Part shown: positions 11,287 through 23,100 of the stretch, piece after piece
Layout of the letters: the number at the start of each line of letters is the position of its first letter
How positions within the stretch are numbered: position 1 is the stretch's first letter
From: Limnomonas spitsbergensis
Lineage: Eukaryota; Chlorophyta; Chlorophyceae; Chlamydomonadales
Direction of reading: 5' to 3'
Assembly (NCBI GenBank): GCA_037349105.1
Contig: JAYJMM010000097.1
Span: 682,001-746,000 of the forward strand
DNA: 64,000 nt
Made by a program: the position numbers and the translations under genes
The notes under the pieces: model-generated
Databases searched by the model: none
What the model was told of the DNA's origin: nothing
What the model saw: only the letters and a program-made list of their open reading frames with translations

Positions 11287-14200
11287 TACTAGTGTTGTTG
11301 CTGCTTTTAATGCTGCTGCTTCAACTGCTGCTGCTTTGATTGCTATATTTTTTTGTTGAAGATCCCAGTTTGGCTCGGACGTGTTCTTGAAGTCGCTGCT
11401 GGTCGCTGCCGCTGCTGCTTGCAAATTAAATATCATTTTCGATTTAATGTTGCCTGCCTGTCTGTTTGTCTACCTTTGATATGTGTAGCATGCCAATGCT
11501 GGCTGCTGCTGCTACTGCTGCTGCTGCTGCTACTGCTGCTGCTTTGGACATTTCTTTGTTATCAACGTGTTACCTATCCACCTGCTTGCCTTTGACGTCA
11601 CTGCTGCTGCTGCTGCTTTGAACATTTCTCTTATCAATGTGGTGCCTTCCTGCCTGCCTTTGATGTGTAGTATGTCACTGCTGGCGCCAACCCTGTTTCC
11701 ATCAAGCATGGTATTGACAAGACGTGTGAATATCTGGTGGGCAAGCTCCAGGAGATCGCCAAGCCCATCAAAGATCGCACGGACATCAAGGTGCGGGGAA
11801 GTAAGGGTTTAGGCTTTAGGGGCCCGCACGGACATTAAGGTAAGGGGGAGTAAGGGTTCAAGGTTTTGGGGACCGCAGTCACTGCACAGACATCAAGGTA
11901 CGGGGGAGTAAAGGGGTGGACAGGGTGGTAAGGGAGCGGATGGGGATGGCGGCATTGTGTTGGGGAGTGATTTCCTGGTGGGCCAGCTCCTGGAGGTCGC
12001 TAAGCGAATCAAGGATCGCAAGGAAATCAAGGTACGTGCGGCTGCACTTGTGGACAACGGTTGTTTTTTTGCGTCCCGTATGCAGTTCAGCTACAGTTCA
12101 GTTATCTCTGGGCCTCCGGCCAAGGGCCCAATGCGTGGCCAGCCATGTTGCTTTGGTCTGTGTCTGCATGACGAGCCATGCTACTTCAGTTGGTGTCTTC
12201 AGACATGACAACATTTTGGCCCCAATTGGGCCTTAGGGTTTCGGAGTCAGGGGTGGTCCGCTGGAAGTGAATACTGGTATGAAATTAAGCACTGCTTCTC
12301 GAGCGCTTTAAAATAGTGGGCGAGCTCAAGCCGTCACGATGTTCATGGCTGAACCCAATCAGGGCTCGTGTTCAGCCCACGGCAGTTTTCTCAAGCATTC
12401 CATCATTGAAATTATGTCAAAAAAAACGTAAAAAAAAGGTGAAACAAATGCCAGCCTCGGCAGGGTGTTTTCTTTTGAGTTCAAACTCCTTCCTCCTGTT
12501 TTTATAACCTAATGGTGGTTCCCCGGTCGCCTGGTTAGGTAATGGAAGGCAAGCTGGTGGTGCCCCAATCACTCAAAGGACTGCTATAGAGGTCAGCTGA
12601 GACCCCTGATGGCTATCACCTGGCCGGTTGGGGAGAAACTTGACCGACCTGCGGCCAGGTTTTAACAAGGCTTGCTGCATCAGGTTCCCCATACTGCCCA
12701 ACCCCCACCCTACCCGCCTCACCCTTAACCCCCCCTCACCCCCTCAACCACCCATCTCCCAAGCCAATCCTGCCCCACCCGCCCCAACCAACCCGCCCCC
12801 ACCCCCACCCATCTCCCGCCCAACCCCTAACCCTGAACCCCTCCTACACAGAACGTTGCCACCATCTCCGCCGGTAACGACGAGGAGATTGGCGAGATGA
12901 TTGCCACGGCCCTTGACAAGGTTGGCTCCAACGGCGTGCTCACCATTGACGTGTCCAACCAAGCTGAGACGTGGGTGGAGGTGCAGGAGGGCATGCTGAT
13001 CGACCGCGGCTACGCCAGCCCGCAGTTCGTGACCAACTCCGAGAAGCTGTTGGTGGAGTTCACCAACTGCCGGGTGCTAATCACAGATCAGAAGATTGAG
13101 GCCATCCGTGACATCGTCCCTATCCTGGAGCAGGTGCGGGTGCTCTTAACCCGTAAAACCCCAAATCCGATCCCCTGTCGCCCAAGGCTGTAACCCCCAG
13201 CACCTGCTGCTTCTAGCTGTTACTTCATTACATGTAACAGTGATATAACTCCTTGTCCGTGTTCCCCCTCCTCGTCAGGTGATGAAGCTGAACGTCCTGC
13301 TATATTTGTTGTCCTCCGCTTATTTCCCAGGTGTCCAAGCTGAACGTCCCGCTCCTGATCATTGCGGAGGATGTCACCGGTGAGGCCCTGGCGACGCTAG
13401 TGGTCAACAAGTTGCGCGGCGTGCTGAGCGTCTGCGCGATGCGCGCGCCCGGTTTCGGAGAGCGCCGCAAGGCGCTGCTGCAGGACATCGCGATCGTGAC
13501 CGGCGCGGACTTCATTGCGCGCGACCTCGGCATGAAGGTTGAGTCGGTTGAGATCGAGCAGCTGGGCGTGTGCCGCCGCGCGAGCATCGGCGCTTCGACG
13601 TCGACCATCATCGCGGACTCTGCGAGCCGCGAGGAGATTGAGATGCGCGTGAAGCAGCTGAAGAAGGAGCTGTCAGAGACGGACTCGCTGTTCGACACTG
13701 AGAAGCTGTCTGAGCGCATTGCGAAGCTGTCAGGAGGCGTGGCTGTCATCAAGGCAAGTTTGCGTTTGGGGCTGGTGCACTCGTCTGAAAAGATTGTGCC
13801 GTCACTTTGGTCCGCATGTCTGGGTAATTGCTTATTTTCGTGACATCAGATAGTCACCCGTGTACCGGTACTGTACATGTGCTTTGCCTTCCACGAATTG
13901 AACGTGGAGCAGGGACAAGAGCTGCAAAAAATCTCAAACTCGAATGTCGACGCCAGTGCTCTGTCAAAATTCAAGAGTTTGGGTCCCAATCTTGCCATGA
14001 GATCAGTCTAACAATCATTCTCAGCAGCATCTATAAGCACACCGCATACTGGTGCTGTGGTGCTCATACAGACATGCAGTCACACAGGACCAGCAGAGTA
14101 GGATAAATAAACTGAAAAATACGGTTGCTGCTGCTGCAGGTGGGCGGTGCCCCAGAGGCTTGCAGTCGATTACTGTTAGCTGTGCATCAAGGTAGCACGA

Positions 14201-17200
14201 GATAGTCTTTGGGGCCACCATATCATATCATATCAGCAATATGATATGATTTAGTAAAATATGATATGATATGGTATCAACTTCTCCATGCATGGGCATG
14301 GGAATGGTGAGTTGGTGTTGAATTGGGGAAAATGTTCTTCTGCCATGCCTACCGTTCTACGCCAGAATGGGCCTAGGTATTGCAAAATTTTGCGACACAT
14401 AGTCAAAACACCATATCATTTCATATCCATATCGTGTTACCTTGCTGTGCATTGACTAGACCTGAGTGCATCCGCCTGGACCTGACTGCACCCGAGTGGA
14501 TCTGACTGCCTGTTGTCGGCTTTTTGCAGGTGGGCGGTGCAACAGAGGCTGAGCTCGAGGACCGCAAGCTTCGCATTGAGGACGCCAAGAACGCGACCTT
14601 TGCCGCCGTGGAGCAGGGCATCGTTCCAGGTGGTGGCACCGCGCTGCTCCACCTGTCAGAGCTCGTGCCCGCCTTCAAGGAGACGCTGACGCACGAGGAG
14701 GAGAAGCTGGTGAGAAGCTGCTGCTGAAAAGGGGTGCTTGTTGGGGCCCTTGGGTGGTGGCTGAGGCAGGAGGGTAGCTGTACGTCGAGTCTGTCTGAGT
14801 CTCGCCTCCGAGAACATGAGTGGCCCCGCAGTGGTCGGGCATACATGCCCAGGCCTGTTAGCCCGTCAGCTAGCGAGCAGCTAGCGAGCAGCTACACTTG
14901 ACCAGCCGCGTCCTGGCCCGAATGGCTGATGGCCCCTACAGTGGGGAGCCATAGGGGTGCGGCCTCTCATGGCCCTTACCAGTTGCTGGTTCTGGTGTGC
15001 GCCGTACCTCCTTTGGAAGGCCGCTTAGCAGGTGTCGCTGGGGGCCATTGGGATTAAACCTCGACCGGCCCTCTGTTGGTGAACAAGGCAGCAGGCACCT
15101 TGCTGTCAGTGCTGTCCTGATTACGGGTCTTACGGTGGCTGAATTGCGTAGCTGAGATTCAGTCACCGTAATTTCAAGGCAAATTCAGCTACATCTACCA
15201 GTAAGGGACCGTAATTACTTGCACGGTTTCTGAATTACGGCACAATTGCAATGCCAAGCACTGACCTTCATGTACCGTCGCCTATTTCGCCAAGTATTGG
15301 ATATGGTGTCGAACGAGCTCTCATCTTGACCCTCGCTGCCCTCTCTGTCTTTCCCGCATTTTTGTTTGAATTGTGGGAAACACTTAAGATGCATGAGTGA
15401 GTTATTAGGCCTGGGAAATAGGCCTGGGAAATGGGGCCAAGGTACACACCATTCACTTGGCCCCCTTTCTCTTAGGGTTGATACCCCTTGAATTCTTAAC
15501 CCTGAACTCAAAGATTATTCCTCAATGCGTGTGTTCCATGTGTGATCAGGGGGCGGACATCGTGATGAAGGCGATGAGGGCACCGTGCAGGATCATTGCG
15601 CAGAATGCCGGTGTTGAAGGAGAGGTGGGTGGAAGTTGCTTGGCCAGGCACAGAGCAGGCATAGGGCATTGTTTGGGGGCTGATACCGGTACGAAGTGTT
15701 TCTTTATTTGAAAGATAGCAATGTTGGTTGCTGTTAGTTAAAAACAGGGGTAGAGGGAGCGGTGGGGTATGAGCGCTTTTTGAACGGGGTGGGATCTTCG
15801 GGGTGGGGTGGGGTAGGGTGGAACTTCAGGTTGGGGTGGGGTGGGAAGTTTGGGGTGGGTAGGGTGGGAACTTCAGGGTGGGAACTCTGGGGTGGGATAG
15901 GTGTACCTTCAGGGCGGGGTGGGACGTTTGGTTGTTCTTAACCAAGGTCACCGGTGGTTAGGATGGTTGGTTACTAAAAAAAAAGTAACCTGAAATTGCT
16001 GGTGTAGAGGGAGAGGTGAGTTGGGAGGGTAGGGAGCGTGGGTGGGTGGTCCGGATGGTTGGTTGTCAATTTGTAATTAGCTGAAATCGCTGGTGTAGAG
16101 GGAGAGGTAGGTAGGGGGCGATGTGCATGGCCATTGAAGATGGGGCACATTGCCGCCTTGAAGGATACAGGCCCTAATGTGCAACCAACTTTCCAACGTG
16201 CAACCAATGCACAACCAACTTTCCGATGTACATCGAATGTACCACCAACTCTCTGATTTGAAAAAACGTGCCAGCCTTGATGGCCGCCCTCTGATTCCAC
16301 ATGCATGTATTGTCGTTTCAGGTCATTGTGCAAAAGCTGTTGGGCCAGCCGTTCGAGATGGGGTACAACGCTATGGAGGATAAGCTGGTGAACATGATGG
16401 ACGCAGGCGTGATCGACCCCACAAAGGTGATTTTTTAGGGTTAACATTTCTGAACAGTCCAAGGATGCTTGTGAACGTTATGGATGCAGGCGTGATATAG
16501 ACTTGACAAATTGCGTTTGCTTGGTTTTTTTGATGTTGAGACGCCCATCTACGCTGGGCATCATGATATAGATGTGGGCGTGATGAAACACATCTCAGTA
16601 TTTTAGTTTTTAACTTTGAAAAACATTGCGATGCTGGTGAACATGATGTAGAGGGATCGGCAGCACACAATCATTTGTTTTTTATTATATATTAGTTTTT
16701 CTTGATATATTTGTTTTTATTTATATATTTGTAGGGATCTTCCTTTTAGGGATCTCTCTAAGGGGACGCTGGGAAAATATCGCAACTAAAAATAGTGTCA
16801 GGGGATTTTCGCATTTTTTTCCTACTCGCTCATGATGTTGCCACGCCTCTAGGCTCTGAGCTGCCGCTCTCCGGATTTCGCATACCGGTATTACTTACCG
16901 ACGGTTGCCGCTGGCGACATAATAAGTTGTGGAGTGCCTTGACACGATGGCCTGCCATCGGCCGTGGTGAAACTGGTGTTGGCGGGTTTTTAATTTTGGA
17001 AAGTCTAGCGATGTCCAGGAACAGTCCATAACCACGTTTGCTGCATGAGACGGATGCTGGCAAACCAGCCGAAGCACTGACATAAACCAGGATGGCAAGC
17101 ATGAAAGTGACCGCTGCCCCCCCCCCACTGGACTTGATGACCAGGTGACGAAGAACGGCTTGACCAACGCGTGCTCGATTGCCGGCATCATGCTCACCAC

Positions 17201-17285
17201 GCAAGCCGTTATGGTGTCGAGGAAGGCGTCAGGAGTCAGCCAAGGCTTTGGGTCGCAAAGTTCGCCGACTGGCATGGGTGTCTAA
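8984..17285 (+). CDS. CPN60A: Chloroplast chaperonin 60 alpha, 5' exon not found
   Basis: ATP-driven group I chaperonin that folds imported and newly made stromal proteins, including Rubisco subunits. Exons: 8984-9095, 9213-9337, 10837-10923, 11671-11790, 12852-13133, 13331-13753, 14530-14709, 15550-15624, 16322-16426, 17145-17285 (stop TAA). All phases join, giving 549 residues plus stop. That is the size of a mature Cpn60, so only the transit-peptide exon is missing. Visible landmarks: [26 protein letters not shown] across intron 1, the nucleotide-binding GDGTTT at residues 89-94, [20 protein letters not shown] in the apical domain, [13 protein letters not shown], and [12 protein letters not shown]. 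Phrases such as [11 protein letters not shown] and VPILEQ favour the alpha over the beta plastid type. The C-terminus ends GMGV without a long GGM tail. The sixth intron in this list uses a GC donor (aag|gcaagt). Several introns contain decayed copies of neighbouring exon edges. Phase at 8984 is 0. Confidence 0.9.
9780..10760. repeat. Intronic segmental duplication with (GT)n tracts
   Basis: Within the second intron of the chaperonin gene, about 9782-10035 resembles about 10504-10760. Each copy has cagtatgga, aggggtatgat, a (GT)n run (9879-9901 and 10665-10684), then G-rich sequence and a catatcctc motif. A hAT-type MITE (10353-10502) lies between the copies. Confidence 0.55.
10353..10502. 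mobile_element. hAT-type MITE, copy B
   Basis: The left end CAGTGCTGTGCGAATTACGG matches copy A's right end in reverse complement. The right end has decayed (gcatagcagcg). Flanks gtgagtat and gtcagtat match at 7 of 8 bases, consistent with an aged 8-bp target duplication. It lies in a chaperonin intron. Confidence 0.75.
11255..11620. repeat. CTG/GCT trinucleotide repeats in chaperonin intron
   Basis: Runs of (CTG)n at about 11259-11283, 11504-11543 and 11600-11618 lie in the intron between 10923 and 11671. The interspersed tgcctgcc and tttgat segments repeat as well. The open frames here (poly-Cys or poly-Ala) are products of the repeat. Confidence 0.8.
11826..12031 (+). repeat. Three decayed copies of the chaperonin 11671-11790 exon's 3' edge
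   Basis: The real exon ends cggacatcaag|gtgcgg at 11790. Copies with donor-like sites follow at about 11826 (ggacattaag|gtaagg), 11884 (agacatcaag|gtacgg) and 11971-12031. The last would encode [20 protein letters not shown] before gtacgt, parallel to [20 protein letters not shown] of the functional exon. The copy lacks the exon's first half, so it cannot replace it. It could be a pseudo-exon. Confidence 0.75.
13279..13301 (+). repeat. Decayed copy of a chaperonin exon 5' edge with acceptor
   Basis: cag|gtgatgaagctgaacgtc lies about 50 bp before the true exon start at 13331, which reads cag|gtgtccaagctgaacgtc. A second example is at 14140-14160 (cag|gtgggcggtgccccagaggc), preceding the true exon start at 14530 (cag|gtgggcggtgcaacagaggc). 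Confidence 0.75.
14219..14276. repeat. Palindromic ATATC/GATAT hairpin
   Basis: ccatatcatatcatat at the left pairs with atatgatatgatatgg at the right, with a second inverted pair nested inside. A related catatcatttcatatc lies near 14411. It is intronic and could extrude a hairpin. No function is inferred. Confidence 0.7.
15107..15263. mobile_element. hAT-type MITE, copy C
   Basis: It begins CAGTGCTGTCCTGATTACGG and ends CAATGCCAAGCACTG. The interior matches copies B and D (tggctgaattgcgtagctga). The flanking octamers do not match, so the target duplication has decayed or one end is rearranged. It lies in a chaperonin intron. Confidence 0.7.
15730..15950 (+). repeat. G-rich minisatellite with G-quadruplex potential
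   Basis: Repeated ggggtggggtgggg and gggtgggaacttcagg units in the chaperonin intron after 15624. Many runs of three or four G separated by one to three bases would permit G-quadruplexes on the sense strand and in the pre-mRNA. Confidence 0.75.
15990..16650 (+). repeat. Echo copies of two chaperonin exon 3' edges
   Basis: Copies at about 15992 and 16083 (gctggtgtagagggagaggt) mirror the exon end at 15624 (gccggtgttgaaggagag|gt). After the exon ending at 16426, the intron carries decayed copies of ctggtgaacatgatggacgc at about 16465-16505 and 16632-16650. The latter copies no longer have intact donors. Confidence 0.65.
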
Positions 17286-17713
17286 TTTGTTGCACGGCAA
17301 CGATTTTTGTTGCATGCCTTGTAGTTGCCCGCCTTGTTTTAAATGAAGTGAAATCCTTCAAAAGCGAGTCATCAAGCGCTGTTGCAACGTGTTGATGCGT
17401 CCACCACTAGTAAACGTCTAGTCAATGGTGTCAAGGGATTTGGGGCTCCACGAGGGGTGCAACACCATTCTTGTTCTGTCACATGCGAGTGTTCTCTTAT
17501 TTAATCATGCCTCTGTTGTTGCAAAGTTGATTATACCACCAAACTCTTGGATGACGCCATACGCCCTTCCCTTCAAGTTAACAGCAATATGTAAGCACTC
17601 GAGTGAACAAGCTTGATAGCCGCCTTATTTTCAGTTGATTTCTTGGTTTTTTAGGTGATTGTTGGTGGCTAGATGATCGAAGTATTCCTCTCGGCTCTCG
17701 GAGGCTTCATGTA

Positions 17714-17866
17714 TCAACAACGTTACACCTCTGGGCCCGCTCAAAGCTCGGCCGCGTGGGTGCCCAACTGTTCAGAAAGAAGAAACTAAAAGGAAGAGGG
17801 GGGAAAGGAACAAAAGGAGAGGCCGGGGAGGCAAAGAAGACCAAGTCCGACATCTGAGTTCCACTA
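17714..17866 (+). repeat. Dispersed repeat (ACACCTCTGGGCCC family), long copy
   Basis: It matches 62142-62305 along its full length: CGTTACACCTCTGGGCCCGC, CTCGGCCGCGTGGG, CCCAACTGTTCAGAA, a purine-rich stretch, and the end AAGACCAAGTCCGACA. The shared right end over two distant copies defines a repeat of about 150 bp. Confidence 0.75.
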
Positions 17867-18029
17867 CAGAGGCTTTATGTATGTACAGGCTTCGTGCTAG
17901 TCAGCCTACCCATCAGCCATTTGAGATCTCTGGCTGGGGCATGCATCAGCTCTGGAGTACCGTATTTAATCAGGAATCTTCCACTCTTATGGGAGGCTCA
18001 TCCGTCATTACTCACCAGTGATGTGAAGT

Positions 18030-18150
18030 TTTTACAGTCCAACGGGGCACCACATTTGATGCATGGGTCTTGTGCCCGTCAACCCGTACATGCACTACAT
18101 ACGCTAGGACAGCGAGCGAGAACCAGTGCCCCCCCTGGGCAAGTGATGGA
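18030..18150 (-). repeat. Dispersed Cys-rich coding remnant, copy 3
   Basis: Minus-strand frame CPGGALVLARCPSVCSACTG, stop, then PCIKCGAPLDCKNFTS. It is the best-preserved copy of the family, with five regularly placed cysteines. Parent element unknown. Confidence 0.5.
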
Positions 18151-18844
18151 GCTGGTAAAAGCTTTGGCTCGCATGCATAATCTATTGCTTGGACTTAAAA
18201 TGAGTGAGGCCAGCCGCCCAGCCCTGGAAAACCGGAGAAGCTAACACAAAAAAACAGCCCGGGTGCGGTTGTGGCCCTCGTCGTCAGCTGAGGAAAGGCG
18301 CACAGGGACAGAAAAGGCACACGACCAACAAGCATTCACCACGGCTGCAAAAACTTGTGCGTGCAAGAGGAAGGTCTGGAAAAAAATTGCTACCCCGTCA
18401 CAGCACCCCTCTAGCTAGAATGCGCTACACCACTAGATGCCCTCCCACGAGCGGATGATTAAGGACTCCACCACAGTCTGAAAAACGGCAAACAACCAGC
18501 AGAAAACCCGACAGGAAGCCAGAGGAGGAGCTGCTAGGACACTAAGTGGGAAAGGGGTTGAAGGAAAACGCCAAAGGCACCCCCCACCCGCAAAGACACA
18601 ACTCGGTCACTAGCAGCCATAAGGCTTAATCTAACCAGGGGCCCTCTCGACACGAAGCTAGACTGCAAACAGAACAAGCACAGCCTAAGCTAGGGACAAA
18701 GACACACAGGGGGCAAGAACGGGGTACAGCGGCCCAAAGGTACAAGTTCAAAATCAAAGCACATAGGGATGCTTCTCTGGGAGCAGCTGGCGCCTAAAGG
18801 AAGGCATTGAACTTCCTATTGGTCACCAAGTTGGTGACCACCAG

Positions 18845-19660
18845 CTAGGCCCGGTGGAACTGGGCTGCAAAGCCCAGCTTACGGGCCTCCATGAACGTAG
18901 GCATTAAAGCTCGGTGGGTGGCACTCTCCCTGGGACCCAAAGAGTCATGTAGGTCCGAATTTACCCCATTAAGCTTACACTGAGCGTGGACCAGGGCCTC
19001 TGCCTGGGCCAGATTCTTCACGTGAATGAGGTACCTACGGGAGGTGTCGGTCGGCAGGACCTTGCCAAGAGGGAACGTATCAACGACACGACCCCAATCT
19101 GCCGGGCTGAGGCACGCATGGATGAGCGCAGTAACTGCAAGCGCAGCCGTGGTACCACCCTGTCCCGCCAGGCCGGGTATCTCCTCGGGTGACCCCACCA
19201 GCACGAAGCAGCAACGCTCAGGCATGGAGGCAGCAATTCACGGAGAAGTAGGTCTAGTCGGAGGCTGCTGCGGCGGGTGCATGGACTGATGACGCTGCTG
19301 TTGGCCACAGTTAGTTACGACGGTGGCTTAAGACCTGCTTTGGGCAGGTGGGGGCGCAACTGGGCGGGCCTCGACGGCCGCCACTCGGGCCGCAAGGGCT
19401 TCAATGCTGGCCGACCCCATGGGGCATGGAGGTATGCACGGCAGAGGGGTGGGAGCCTGGGAAGCTGCTGGTAAGCCTGTGCTTCGGCAAGCTTGGTGGC
19501 CAGGGCTGCTGACCATTCCATGCAATTTGATTGTCTGCCGAGACAGACCATCATACATAATCCATAATTCCATGCTGGTCGGGAATTGAGCTTGAGATGG
19601 GCCGAGCGTTCAGCAGGGCCCTGCGGATACGCACCGTACTCAACCTGTTCCATGCAATCT
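18845..19660 (-). pseudogene. Decayed retrotransposon ORF1-like coding region
   Basis: Two minus-strand frames in the same register. About 19573-19328 contains a short heptad stretch (IEALAARVAAVEARP) suggesting a coiled coil, and ends in a stop. 19225-18845 (126 codons) has GSPEEIPGLAGQGG, WGRVVDTFPLGKVLP and RRYLIHVKNLAQAEALVHAQ, and ends KLGFAAQFHRA. A coiled coil followed by a basic nucleic-acid-binding-like module is the usual plan of LINE ORF1 proteins; the assignment is inference. No endonuclease or reverse transcriptase is attached, so the copy is truncated. Confidence 0.35.
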
Positions 19661-20171
19661 ATTCATCTGCTAAAAGAACGACCGGCATCCATTTTCTTGG
19701 GGGCAGTTCAGGCTTGCCCTCATGCTTGATGCTTCTACTCGCAGACCCAGCCAGCACAGCCCTATGTACGGTCTTGGGCCCGTGGTCACGGTGAAGCCTT
19801 ATACATAAGAAATATGCTATCAGTTGGCCCTGCGCTGCAACAGGGCAGTGCGGCGTGGTAGTGCGGTGCGCGTACCAGTGCTTCATGAACCTCCTGCTCC
19901 TGGCGTTCAAAATTTATCAAACGTTCTTCGAATAACGAGTAAATGATAATCTATGGAGTGCGTGGATGCGTGCGCGCTGTGACAACGGTAATGTTGCCGT
20001 TTCAAGACGTCGATGAACTTTCGGCAACAGAGAGTACGGCAGAAGGAGTACGGCAAGCTAGCTGGAAACGGGAATCTAAATGCGCGTCCTTCAGGTTGTT
20101 AGGCACTCGCTAGGTATTGTTTGTGTCACGTTTCATCGCAATCTTCACCAACTGGGCCTCAGCGGAGCAGC

Positions 20172-23100
20172 ATGGTGAAGACGAACGTTAAAGTTTACAT
20201 CCGGACGCGGCCTACCGCATCCATATACGATGGATTCAGGTACGTAGAAATCCTTTGGCTTTAAGCACATCGCTCATGGAAGGCAACGTCATGCTGCGTC
20301 TTCCCGGGACAAAACAACATGTCGAGCTCGTTTCGCTGCCTCCTTTCCCCGGTATGGCATGCTTAGGGTGCAACAAGATGCATCGACGATTCACATTCGA
20401 ATTCCAAAGGATGGGGAACAGGGCTTAATCAACAACCAGCAGGAAAATTTCTCTTTCAAGGTAAGTCGGGCATCAGCCGTGCCTGTCGCAGTTAGGCCGG
20501 CCTCACTGGGATCCGCAGCCCCTTGCTTTCGACGGTTTGTGCACAGTGGCCGCTGTTGCTGTTGCTGCTGCTGCTCTCTTGGCTGTGCACCATTGAATGC
20601 TTCGAGCTCTGCACACCTCCCTGGGCACATGGACATGCAGCAACGACAGGTCAGCCGACATGCTGATGTGTCTTTCACATCTATGGCCACCTCCGCTGAA
20701 TGAGATATGAGGCTATTTAGGTTGCATGCGACGCATGGAGAAGCCTGATCCCGACAGTCAGCTTGGGGCCCAAGCAGCAGTAGATGTTCCGTGTGTCGTG
20801 CGCGCGCTTATGCACCTGCGCACTGACACTCCATGGCACGCGTACCCTGGCATATTCACTGATACACACGAACCCCCCAAATGTACGTGTGTACACGAAC
20901 CCCCCAAATGTACGTGTGTACGGTATGTGTACCCAAACCTACACCTACACCCACACCCATACATAGCGCACACACACAATTCGCGCACACTTCCATACAG
21001 TGCACACATGTAGCAGGCCCACGATAACAGGCTATCTCCTATCCCCCATTCCAGTTCCCTGTCAATTCCCGCGAGGCCAGTACGCCCCCCCTCCGCCTGC
21101 AGTCTTCATCTCCCTGCCCTGTTGTTCATGCCTGCTTTTGACCATGCCTGCATTCTCGGCCACCATCACTCACCGTCACCCATGAACATCCGTGAGGCAT
21201 TGCTTATTTTCTCGGCTGCGCTTCCACCATCGGCGGGCTGCCGATACCAATTGGGGCCAAATATCGACTGACCTATGCTCGGTGGCTGAAGCAGCATGTC
21301 TATCTGTTCATGGGGCCTCTGACTATTCGTCCATTAGGTAGCTAAATGTAGCTGAAGTTCAGCTGAAATGTAGCTGAAGTGTAGCTGTAATGTAGCTGAA
21401 ATGTAGCTTAACTGAAGGCCCAAATACCACCATCAGGCCTGTCTGCCGCCTCTATCCCCGCCCACAGTTTGATGGCGTGCTGGAGAATGTGAGCCAGGAT
21501 ACAGTGTACACATCTACGACACACGAGGTGGTGGACAGCTTGCTCTCAGGCATCAATGGTACCGTGTTCTGCTACGGCCAGGTGGGCAGGGGCCAGGGGG
21601 GCTTCGCCGCGCCGTCTACACTTTCTCACACCTCATATTTTTTATCAATTGCATGTTTTGAAAGAAAGAAAAAACTGCCAGGGGGGCTGAAGATTGAGCG
21701 GTTTGTGACGTGAAGGTGGCCAGGGTGGCAGGGGGGCATAAGGTTGTGCACGTTGCAGGGTTACATCAAAGTCTATTGGCAGGGGGCCTGATTATCACAC
21801 TTTCCATTCTTAGTTCCCGTTCCTGCGCAGCTCTAGATGGAAGTGAACATGCATAGGCAAGCAGGCGAATGTGGTCAGCTCTCGATTCAAAATTTGGATT
21901 TTGAATAGCCCTTCCCTGTACCCTGCACTAGATATCTCTGATTCTGATTACACACCAACTCACCCACACACTTACTCTACCACCCGCCTACCCACTCACC
22001 CACTCACTCACCCACTCACTCCCCCAGTCTCCCACTCACCCTTCCACTCACCCACTCACCCTCCCACTCACCCTCCCACTCACCCTCCCACTCACCCTCC
22101 CACTCACCCTCCCACTCACCTACCTCCACAATGCAGACTGGCGCCGGGAAGACCTTCACGATGTCTGGGGACCTTCGGCACTTCCAACACCGAGGCCTTA
22201 TCCCGCAATCCATCCACCAGGTCTTCCGCGAGATCGACATGAGTGTGGACAAGATGTACACTGTGCATGTGAGTGTGGACAAGATGTACATTGGGTATGT
22301 GAGTGTGGACACGATTTCAACTGTGCATGTAACCGAGCTCAGCTTTAACATGGTCGTGAAAATAGCATCTGCTGATTATGAGTGTGAACAAGCTGTACAA
22401 TTGTACACCGTGCATGACAGCGGGTGAGGTATCATTGTACAAAACGGCATCTGGTAAAGACTTCCGACTGCTCAAAACGAGGCTTGGCATGGTTGTTGTT
22501 CTCGACGCCAGGTACAAGCGGACTTCCCGGGCGTCAATTCCAGATTTTTGAATTTCATGTACCTAACCGTTTTTTCATGTTGTTTATGACATGAAGTGCT
22601 GGTACATGGTTTCGACGCCGAGGGCATGTGTACCTACAGGGCACATTGCAGAGTATTGAATGCCAGTTGCCTAGTAGTTTTGATTCGGTTGTCGATTTAG
22701 TGTCCTGTTGTAGCCCCCGACACACAGAAGGAGAGGTGTGTGCCAGTAGACTGCGTGGCAGCTGCATGGCTATTGGGCTGCATGGCTGCAAGGCTGCATG
22801 GCTATTGGGCTGCATGGCTATTTGGCTGCATGGCTGCATGGCTGCGGAGCAGGGAAGGATGTATGCTGCACGGGTGAGTGCAATGCATGCAAATGTTGCT
22901 CTCTGATGTATCGCTCACACCCATGTCCACACTCCTGGACCAGGTTTCATACCTTGAACTGTACAACGACCAGATGTACGATTTGCTGTCGGACCGTCCC
23001 GGCAACAGCGACACCCTGGCCATCCTAGAAGACCCCCACGGCGGTACATATGTAGGTCAGGGGAGCAGGTGGGCTACTACTTTTAAGACGTGGAAAGGCC

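Larger units (their letters stand above)
17286..18844. other. Intergenic repeats downstream of CPN60A
   Basis: No gene is supported. The stretch contains one good copy of the ACACCTCTGGGCCC dispersed repeat (17714-17866) and a Cys-rich remnant (18030-18150). The DNA from about 18200 to 18840 has no feature I recognise. Confidence 0.6.

Noticed and set aside
13279..13330. Exon start at 13279 for the chaperonin apical exon
   Set aside because: The frame from 13279 runs through non-homologous sequence before 13331; homology and phase fit 13331.
20862..20920. Tandem 27-bp duplication gaaccccccaaatgtacgtg as a regulatory site
   Set aside because: Only two copies inside an intron; simple local duplication is sufficient.
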